NCBI GenBank assembly: GCA_040219275.1
Contig: JAVJSU010000081.1
Location: forward strand, 11,388-75,387
Reading direction: 5' to 3'
Origin: JAVJSU01 sp040219275
Lineage (GTDB): Bacteria > Chloroflexota > Anaerolineae > Aggregatilineales > Phototrophicaceae
DNA length: 64,000 nucleotides
Shown here: piece by piece, positions 58,153 to 64,000 of the stretch
Layout: every line of letters starts with the position of its first letter
Numbering within the stretch: position 1 is the stretch's first letter
Made by a program: the position numbers and the translations under genes
The notes under the pieces: generated by a model
Database searches by the model: none
The model's input: only the letters and a program-made list of their open reading frames with translations
Told to the model about the DNA's origin: nothing

Positions 58153-60142
58153 TAGGGCTGGTGATTTCCGTTATCGCTAAACGTAATTCGCTAAATAATG
58201 CCAGATTATCCAGCGCGATCACCCCATCCTGTCCATCACATTCCTGTGCATGGATCATTTGCATAGGATCGCTGTTTTCATCCACAAGTTCCCATGCAAC
58301 CTCGAACGCCGCACGATCTGCATTTCCCTGAGAATCATCTAAAAAGGCGTATATTTGCTCAAATAAGCCACAATTGAAGGCGCTGGTTGTTCCCAATCTT
58401 GAGAGGTCTTCAATTAATATGTCAAGTGTAGCAGGATCATACTGGCTGGTTGCCGCCTGTTGGGTCGCCGCAACCTGTGTATTGAATTCGCGGGTAATTT
58501 GAATCACTGCCGTGCCAAGAGCCTGGGTCGCCAGTAAATCAACAGCGGCGATGGCGGTACGGGTGGCGCGGTCATTAAAAATTGCGGTGCGCGTCAGGTT
58601 GGGTGATGGCGTATAGGTCGGCGTTGGTGTATGGGTTGCCGTTGGCGTACTGGTCGCTGTCAGCGTGAGGGTTGCGGTTGCCGTGGCAGTTGGGGTTGAT
58701 GTGTATGTGGCGGTTGCCGTACTTGTTTCTGTCGCTGACGCTGTGACGGTGGGTGTTGGCGATGGCGTGATGGTCTCCGATGGCGTGACGGTTGGCGTGG
58801 GTGAGGGAGTTTCGGTTAGTGTTGATGTTGGCGTACTCGTCCATTGGGTAGCAATAAGCGTCAGTTCATTCGCCGCCTCTGTACGGGCAATATTGCCTTG
58901 CGCCGTCTGGGTGAGGGGTGCATTTTCTGTACTCAGGCGGACAATTTCATCTGCCTCAAAAGTGTCTGTCAGGTTTGGCGTGGGTGGCTGATTAAGATTT
59001 GCCTGGGTTTCGCTGGCTGCAAGGGCAACCGCGCGCTGTGTGCTTTCCTGATTACTGTTTTCAGTGTTCTGCTGGTTACTTCTGTTGCTTATTACCAGAC
59101 CGACGAGTAACATCACCGCCACCACTGCCACCAGCATCGTTACGGCTTGCATCCTACGTTGGCGTTGCATCCGCGGGATCAAGCCATCATTGTTATCAAG
59201 CGTGTCAATAACAGACGCAGAATCACTAAAGATGACCAGTGAATTTTGAAGATCGGGAAGATCACCCGCCTGTGTTTTGCGGGTGGAAATGATGACATCA
59301 ACATCACCATACCCTTCAGCCGCTTTTTCAAACGCTCTGGCGAACGCCCCCGCGCTCTGGTAACGGTCTTCTTTTCGTTTTTCCAGTGCTTTGAATAGCA
59401 CATCGTTGAGTGCTTCCGGTAATTGATCGTTGAAATCGGTGGGTGTGGGCGGTTGCATCGTCAGGTGTAGATTCAAAATCACCATCGGATCGCTACCCGT
59501 AAAGGGTAATTTACCGACTGCCAGCAAATAACCGATGATCGCCAGCGAATAGACATCGGAAAGTTTATCAATATCGTTAATATCACCGCGGGCTTGCTCC
59601 GGCGACATGTATTGCGGTGTGCCGGGCATTTCACCCATGCGGGTGAGTTGTGTGTGTTCTTCTACGCGGGCGATACCAAAATCGGTGAGTGCCGCGTGGG
59701 TTCTGTCTCTTAGAAGGATATTGCCGGGCTTTAAATCTCTGTGGACGACACCGCGTTGATGGGCATAATCCAGCGCGTTTCCCATCTGACGGAGCAAGAG
59801 GGCAGTCGCCTTCAGGTTGATATGGGCGACTTCTTTAAGTAAATCTGAAAGACTGCCGCCATCCAGATATTCCATAATAATGTAGGGGCGATTTTCAAAC
59901 TTGCCTGTGCCGAGGTAGCTGACAATATAGGGATGCCTAAGTTGCGCCATAATATGCGCTTCACGCTCGAAGCGATTGATGACTTCAGGATGTTCTGCCC
60001 AACTCGCTTGAAGTAATTTAATGGCGACGACCTTACCAGAGTCGGGTTGGATTGCCTGGTAGACGATAGCCATGCCCCCGGCTTTGATACGCTCGGTAAT
60101 CTCGTAGCCGTCGATTACCTTGCCTAGAATTTCTTCAGACAT
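58145..60142 (-). CDS. Transmembrane serine/threonine protein kinase (PknB-like)
   Basis: 665 residues. Kinase domain 10-275: glycine loop A-G-G-M-A-I-V-Y (21-28), V-A-I-K (K42), E61, catalytic loop H-R-D-L-K-P-G-N (134-141, D136), D-F-G (154-156) and G-T-P-Q-Y-M-S-P-E (174-182). A juxtamembrane region with basic residues leads to one TM at about 332-351. Outside lies a linker, a Thr/Pro-rich stalk at about 435-515 and a C-terminal domain of about 150 residues with no PASTA repeats. It would phosphorylate cytoplasmic targets in response to an external cue. It is the first gene of an operon with the RHS protein. AGGGAAC precedes the ATG. Confidence 0.96.
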   Translation of the reverse strand: MSEEILGKVIDGYEITERIKAGGMAIVYQAIQPDSGKVVAIKLLQASWAEHPEVINRFEREAHIMAQLRHPYIVSYLGTGKFENRPYIIMEYLDGGSLSDLLKEVAHINLKATALLLRQMGNALDYAHQRGVVHRDLKPGNILLRDRTHAALTDFGIARVEEHTQLTRMGEMPGTPQYMSPEQARGDINDIDKLSDVYSLAIIGYLLAVGKLPFTGSDPMVILNLHLTMQPPTPTDFNDQLPEALNDVLFKALEKRKEDRYQSAGAFARAFEKAAEGYGDVDVIISTRKTQAGDLPDLQNSLVIFSDSASVIDTLDNNDGLIPRMQRQRRMQAVTMLVAVVAVMLLVGLVISNRSNQQNTENSNQESTQRAVALAASETQANLNQPPTPNLTDTFEADEIVRLSTENAPLTQTAQGNIARTEAANELTLIATQWTSTPTSTLTETPSPTPTVTPSETITPSPTPTVTASATETSTATATYTSTPTATATATLTLTATSTPTATHTPTPTYTPSPNLTRTAIFNDRATRTAIAAVDLLATQALGTAVIQITREFNTQVAATQQAATSQYDPATLDILIEDLSRLGTTSAFNCGLFEQIYAFLDDSQGNADRAAFEVAWELVDENSDPMQMIHAQECDGQDGVIALDNLALFSELRLAITEITSPND
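58597..58840 (-). repeat. Low-complexity Thr/Pro/Ser-coding tract
   Basis: Plus-strand GGC/GTT/GTG-rich near-repeats encode a stalk of T-P, T-A and S-P units in the kinase ectodomain. It is a mucin-like spacer and a potential site of length variation. Confidence 0.85.
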
Positions 60143-60389
60143 GCAAGTTCCCTGATTTGTTGTTGTACGCGCTTGTAGACAGACAATTATTTAGACCCAT
60201 TATACCGAGTTTGTGATAAGTAAACTATTGCCCATGCGTACTTTATGGCATTCTTTGATGTTTAACGCATGATCTTAATAAAAAATAGACCGCTCAGGTG
60301 AAGGGTATGGCGATTCTGCATCATGGTTCGATCAAATTTTGATAAAATAGGTGTTCACAGCCGTACAGAATATGGAGATAAACACGCTT

Positions 60390-60803
60390 ATGACTGCTGA
60401 AAATTTATGTCTCTGTGGGAGTGGTCAACTTTATCAGGGGTGTTGTCAGCTATATCATCAAGGGGCGCAATTGCCACCCACGCCGGAAGCCTTGATGCGT
60501 TCCCGTTATAGTGCATATGCGCTTGGGAATGTTCGCTATATTATTGAGACCACCCATGCGGATAGCCCGTACATGCAGAAAAATAAATCCCAATGGATCA
60601 AAAGCCTGAAAGACTATACGGATAGAACGACCTTTGTGGGTTTATTGGTGCAGGAAACAGCTATCGAGGAAGAGGGCAAAACGGGATATGTGACGTTTAG
60701 CGCGGTGCTTCTGCAAGATGGTAAAAATGCCTCATTTAGTGAGAAAAGCCGTTTTTTTCTAGTGAATGGTCGCTGGTTGTATGTTGATGGAGACGTGAGT
60801 TAG
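60390..60803 (+). CDS. YchJ/UPF0225-family protein with SEC-C-type zinc motif
   Basis: 137 residues. The N-terminus has C-L-C-G-S-G-x-L-Y-x-x-C-C, the zinc-binding SEC-C-like motif, followed by P-P-T-P-E-A-L-M-R-S-R-Y-S-A-Y-A-L-G-N, diagnostic of the YchJ family (NTF2-like fold). The length is close to the family's usual 130-160. Function is unsettled; SEC-C motifs commonly bind zinc and protein partners. The ATG at 60390 has GGAGA 11 bases upstream and starts directly at the family's N-terminus; the frame is open to 60351. It converges with the HNH gene. Confidence 0.9.
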   Translation: MTAENLCLCGSGQLYQGCCQLYHQGAQLPPTPEALMRSRYSAYALGNVRYIIETTHADSPYMQKNKSQWIKSLKDYTDRTTFVGLLVQETAIEEEGKTGYVTFSAVLLQDGKNASFSEKSRFFLVNGRWLYVDGDVS

Positions 60804-60814
60804 CGGCTGAGTCT

Positions 60815-61213
60815 TTATTCAAACAAGCTCGTTTGATGATGTCCCTGTGCGTTGTGCTCATCAAGGATTTTACGCACAAGTGGCGTGACTTCGTGATGTT
60901 CAGCGGCGAGTTCTAGTGCAAATTTGATGGCGGTTTTTTCACCTTTGCGCCGATTGCAGGAAACACAGGTTACGGCGAGGTTGTCATACGTGTTGCTCCC
61001 GCCCCATCGAAGCGCCTGAATATGGTCAATCTCAAAGTCTTGCTTGAGTAAATTCGTGCCACACCACGCACATTTTCCCGCAGAATCTAGGATGACTGAG
61101 CGTAAAAGTAGGGCGGTGAGCGTGCCGGTTGCGCGATAATCGCGGGCGCGAGCATTCATCGCAGTCGTGTATTTACGAAGTTCATATATGTCTACATAAT
61201 CAGTGTAAATCAT
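60815..61213 (-). CDS. HNH endonuclease family protein
   Basis: 132 residues. The zinc-binding beta-beta-alpha-metal core is complete: C48-x2-C51, E-I-D-H-I (D63, H64), a middle N-L-A (N79) and C83-x2-C86-N-R-R-K-G. This is the McrA-like HNH pattern of small stand-alone nucleases. N-terminal 45 residues are helical with no known domain. No methylase, intron or phage gene is adjacent, so its target is unknown. The ribosome binding site is weak. Confidence 0.9.
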   Translation of the reverse strand: MIYTDYVDIYELRKYTTAMNARARDYRATGTLTALLLRSVILDSAGKCAWCGTNLLKQDFEIDHIQALRWGGSNTYDNLAVTCVSCNRRKGEKTAIKFALELAAEHHEVTPLVRKILDEHNAQGHHQTSLFE

Positions 61214-61362
61214 TCAAATACCCATAAAAATCGCGCATTTTTGCCATTATTTACCTACTTACAAGCATTATTTTACCGCTTAAGTGACATTTCTGGTGAT
61301 TCTCCCCTAAAAATCCTAAGTTTGTAAATTCTACGTGAATCGCGTAAATAAATTTGAAAAAG

Positions 61363-61388
61363 GTTTATTTTATTATGTTGAAATAAAC
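61363..61388. promoter_or_regulatory. 8-bp inverted repeat, operator-like
   Basis: GTTTATTT (61363-61370) and AAATAAAC (61381-61388) are perfect arms with a 10-base spacer, in the leader region between the divergent HNH and sugar transferase genes. Confidence 0.35.
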
Positions 61389-61506
61389 GCATTAATATAC
61401 AAGCTATGCTATTCTTGCAATCGAGGTGATTAATTTCATCTAATTTTTTGGTCGCTAGATTATTTCAACCACACCACACTAACTCAAACATAGTTACCAA
61501 ATATGC

Positions 61507-61525
61507 TAACAGTCATTAACTGTTA
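61507..61525 (+). promoter_or_regulatory. 7-bp inverted repeat close to the sugar transferase start
   Basis: TAACAGT and ACTGTTA surround a 5-base loop, ending 20 bases before the ATG and just before the ribosome binding site. It could be an operator or a hairpin affecting translation. Confidence 0.35.
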
Positions 61526-61545
61526 TCCATTAAGGGATTTAGGGA

Positions 61546-63009
61546 ATGCAAGCTGAAAAAGTAAAACAAGGGAAATTTGCCCCATTAGAGACGAACAACA
61601 AAACGCGTGCGTCGTTCTCATACCCCTCATCCCACCGCGGACCGAATTATGCTTTGATTTCCATCGCACTCGATATTGTGGGGACAATCGCGGCATTTTT
61701 GCTTGTTGATCTCATTCTACAATCACTGAATATAATTTCAGTTTCACAGTTACAACCGATCCTCTTAATTTCGCCGCTGGTCATCTGGCCCGCCGCTTTC
61801 TTTGCTTTCGGTATTTACGACACAAGTCGCAACTACACCATTCAAGAGGAATCCAAAAAGACGATTTTAGCTGTTGGGCTTTCGATGTTAATGGTGATGA
61901 GCATACTTTACCTCTCATACATTACCATCCCGCGTTCATTGATTGTGTCGTTGTTTGCCTTTGATGTCGTGTTTCTGGTGGCGTGGCGCGTCTTTGCCCG
62001 CTTTGGTGCCAGCACACGCCGCGCTAGCAAGCCGCAACGTATCTTGATTATCGGTGCGAATGATCTTGGTAAACAAATTGAAGACATCATCTACCGTACA
62101 CCGTGGTCACAGCTAGAAATTTTCGGTTATATCGATAACACGCGCACAGGGTCTTTCGGAGATTTACCCATCGTTGGTACATACAAAGAAGTTCGCCGAC
62201 TGGTCGAGATGCACGGTATTGAAGAAGTGGTCGTCGCATTACCGCATAATCAATTTGAAGAACTGAACACAATCGTCATGGATTTACAGTCTTTGCCGGT
62301 TCAGGTGCGTGTTGTGCCAAGTTACCTTAGCCTTGCGCTGTACCGTGCGACAGTTGATGATCTTGGTGGTTTACCGCTTATCAATTTACGTGGTCCCGCA
62401 CTTACAGCATATCAGCGTATCTTTAAACGTGCGTTCGATTTGTTCGTATCCGGGCTTATTCTCGTGCTGATTTTACCGGTTATTGCGGCGATCTCAGTAG
62501 CGATTAAGCTGGATTCTCCCGGTCCAATTTTCTTCAAGCAATTGCGCGTCGGTGAAAATGGACGCATGTTTAAGATGTATAAATTCCGCTCAATGGTTGT
62601 CAATGCGGAAGCGTTACAGAGCAAGGTCAATCAGATTGATGCAGATGGCAACATCGTTCACAAAACGCGAAATGACCCTCGTGTGACACGCATCGGGCGG
62701 CTTATCCGTAAAACCAGCCTTGATGAACTGCCACAGTTTATCAACGTTATTCGTGGCGACATGAGCCTTGTCGGTCCGCGCCCTGAATTGCCGTGGTTGG
62801 TGGAGAAATATGAGCCGTGGCAACGCCAGCGGTTCACCGTGCCGCAGGGCATCACCGGCTGGTGGCAGGTCAATGGACGTAGCGATAAGCCGTGTCATCT
62901 AAACACCGATCAAGACCTGTACTATATTGAGAATTACTCCTTCTTGCTGGATATCGTGATCTTGATTAAGACCATTCCGGCGCTTTTCAAAGGCAAAGGT
63001 GCCTTCTAG
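61546..63009 (+). CDS. Exopolysaccharide polyprenyl-phosphate glycosyl-1-phosphate transferase (WcaJ/WbaP-like)
   Basis: 487 residues, polytopic initiating transferase. Four N-terminal membrane segments (about 38-155), a Rossmann-type CoA-binding-like domain with I-L-I-I-G-A-N-D-L-G, a fifth hydrophobic helix near 300-325, then the bacterial sugar transferase domain: Y-K-F-R-S-M, R-(N)-D-P-R-V-T-R-I-G-R, S-L-D-E-L-P-Q (catalytic D-E), G-D-M-S-L-V-G-P-R-P and G-I-T-G-W-W-Q-V-N-G-R. It transfers sugar-1-phosphate to undecaprenyl phosphate to start a glycan. It may serve the 13.6-22.2 kb cluster, which lacks such an enzyme. Donor sugar not predictable. Confidence 0.95.
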   Translation: MQAEKVKQGKFAPLETNNKTRASFSYPSSHRGPNYALISIALDIVGTIAAFLLVDLILQSLNIISVSQLQPILLISPLVIWPAAFFAFGIYDTSRNYTIQEESKKTILAVGLSMLMVMSILYLSYITIPRSLIVSLFAFDVVFLVAWRVFARFGASTRRASKPQRILIIGANDLGKQIEDIIYRTPWSQLEIFGYIDNTRTGSFGDLPIVGTYKEVRRLVEMHGIEEVVVALPHNQFEELNTIVMDLQSLPVQVRVVPSYLSLALYRATVDDLGGLPLINLRGPALTAYQRIFKRAFDLFVSGLILVLILPVIAAISVAIKLDSPGPIFFKQLRVGENGRMFKMYKFRSMVVNAEALQSKVNQIDADGNIVHKTRNDPRVTRIGRLIRKTSLDELPQFINVIRGDMSLVGPRPELPWLVEKYEPWQRQRFTVPQGITGWWQVNGRSDKPCHLNTDQDLYYIENYSFLLDIVILIKTIPALFKGKGAF

Positions 63010-63023
63010 TAACCAGTGGTACT

Positions 63024-63040
63024 AGTTCAGATACTGAACT
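63024..63040 (+). terminator. Short hairpin after the sugar transferase
   Basis: AGTTCAG-ATA-CTGAACT is a perfect 7-bp stem 14 bp after the stop, but no T-run follows. Weak terminator candidate. Confidence 0.3.
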
Positions 63041-63195
63041 CAGCAATCGATAAACTAACAAAGTCATCAGCATCGGGCGTTAGCCCATGCCATTGAACTA
63101 AAATGTTGAACATCCCCATCGTAAAAGCGAGACGCATCTCAAAATAAGCCCAAACACGTTAACTAATACCAATTCGGATACGCAACACTCTATAA

Positions 63196-64000
63196 TTATG
63201 CTGCATCAGGTAAGTTGTCCGTCGCCTCACAAATCCAGTGCCAGCCAGCAATACTACGGATAATCTCGGGATACTGTTGCCAGTGACAAAGTACCTGCTC
63301 AATGGCTTGTTGTTTCTGATCGAGATTCTCATAAATCAGCCCCTCAATCTTGCGCCACAATTCTTGAAAAAGACGTTCAACCGGATTGAGGTCTGGCGAA
63401 GCAGGCGGTTGGTAGATGAATTCAAAATCGAGTTGGGTCACAGGCTGAGCATAATGACTGCGTGCCCCATCCCAGATGAGTCCATCGGCTTGCCAGTCTT
63501 GCAAACAGATCACGAAATCATCTGCTTTCATGGTCTCCATCCAGTCCCATTGGATCGTGCCTGTGCGTGGATTGACGCCGAGAATCAAGTAACGATAGTC
63601 AAACTCAAATTGGCGTGGTTGGACAATTTTAACGCCCCGTTGTGCCCATACCCGTCGAATCTGTCCGTAGAAGACCAAAGCGCATCTCATCCACTTCGAG
63701 GATCTTATCCTTCGAGGTCAAATCGGCACCTTCTAGTTCGTCTTGAACCTCCCTTTTTCCCAGCTGTCTTGCTGTTCAGGGTCGGTTTTCGGATTTGTTG
63801 GACGTGGCACTTTCCAGACGAGATCTAATCATTCCAGCAAGCTGTAAACCCCTTTGTGAGTGTATGCCACCTTGAATTTTTCTTCAATCCAGTGCTGAAT
63901 TTCACGGGCGGTGCGAAACGCGCCGTCATTAGCATGCTCTATCAGTTGCGCCTCTTGCTCTGCTGTCAAATACGATCCCGCACCACCGGCTTGTCCGGGT
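63196..64000 (-). pseudogene. IS630-family transposase, decayed and cut by the window end
   Basis: Reading the minus strand from 64000, a helix-turn-helix region is visible (L-T-A-E-Q-E-A-Q-L-I, R-T-A-R-E-I-Q-H-W-I, H-K-G-V-Y-S-L-L), interrupted by an in-frame TGA at 63829-63831. It continues with K-V-P-R-P-T-N-P-K-T-D-P. A frameshift near 63745-63765 moves to E-L-E-G-A-D and the first DDE aspartate (V-D-E-M-R-F-G). A second frameshift near 63670-63682 leads to the 3' part, readable from 63690 to 63196: Q-I-R-R-V-W, D-G-A-R-S-H and S-P-D-L-N-P-V-E-R-L-F, the latter two carrying the remaining catalytic residues. Family assignment is firm; no complete element or terminal repeats can be delimited. 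Confidence 0.85.

Larger units (their letters stand above)
61214..61545 (+). other. AT-rich intergenic region before the sugar transferase
   Basis: 332 bp with no credible gene or RNA. It holds two perfect inverted repeats (61363-61388 and 61507-61525), listed separately. AAGGG at 61532-61536 is the likely ribosome binding site for the ATG at 61546. Confidence 0.5.

Noticed and set aside
60815..61213. Homing endonuclease of an intron or part of a restriction system
   Set aside because: No intron, intein or methyltransferase is adjacent, so only a general HNH nuclease call is justified.

Overview
The window looks like chromosomal DNA of a mid-GC, probably monoderm bacterium. Chloroflexota (Anaerolineae-like) is my best guess, inferred from gene content only. 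The pointers are many secreted TolB/PD40 beta-propellers whose mature N-termini start Q-D-D, a Ser/Thr kinase with a Thr/Pro-rich extracellular stalk, a DUF4058 protein, solute-binding proteins with plain (non-lipoprotein) signal peptides, and no outer-membrane genes. I found no rRNA, tRNA, CRISPR array, prophage or replication origin.

Layout. 0-11.5 kb: a 5'-truncated SGNH hydrolase, a PD40 propeller, then a mostly minus-strand housekeeping block. This holds recJ with a Fe-S PD-(D/E)XK nuclease and a DUF4058 gene (overlapping, so translationally coupled), another propeller, a UvrD-like helicase, two small membrane proteins and a GNAT acetyltransferase. 11.6-13.4 kb: a VWA-domain lipoprotein with a strong terminator. 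13.6-22.2 kb: a plus-strand surface-polysaccharide operon with three glycosyltransferases, a WbpB/WbpD/WbpE-like trio for a 2,3-diacetamido uronic acid sugar nucleotide, an FkbM methyltransferase and a Wzx-type flippase. Part of it is visibly AT-rich.

22.2-29.3 kb: a minus-strand operon that starts with a fatty-acyl-AMP-ligase-like gene and continues with four tandem paralogous propeller genes. Each junction between them is exactly 5 bp, and the last codons of each upstream copy supply the next gene's Shine-Dalgarno. 29.5-37.1 kb: two secreted proteins. One is small with an internal duplication. The other has 2,094 residues, is built from SdrD_B/prealbumin-like and cadherin-like modules, contains two near-identical 290-bp repeats and ends in a 21-bp tandem repeat.

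37.1-45 kb: a bacterial PH-domain membrane protein, two coupled MacB/LolD-type ABC ATPases without a permease (one with a C-terminal AbrB/SpoVT-like domain), and two very large solute-binding proteins, each made of two fused binding modules. 45-49.2 kb: a divergent histidine kinase/response regulator pair and an M24 peptidase. 49.4-60.1 kb: an operon of a transmembrane Ser/Thr kinase followed, with an 8-bp overlap, by a 2,917-residue RHS/YD-repeat protein with an atypical core and a hydrophobic segment inside the repeats. 60.4-64 kb: a YchJ-like protein, an HNH endonuclease, a polyprenyl-phosphate sugar transferase that could start the polysaccharide made by the 13.6-22.2 kb cluster, and a decayed IS630 transposase running off the end.

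The general theme is cell-surface and envelope biology, with recent local duplication (propellers, solute-binding proteins, adhesin modules). The least ordinary items are the kinase-RHS operon, the self-propagating propeller array, the ABC ATPase-AbrB fusion and the double solute-binding proteins.
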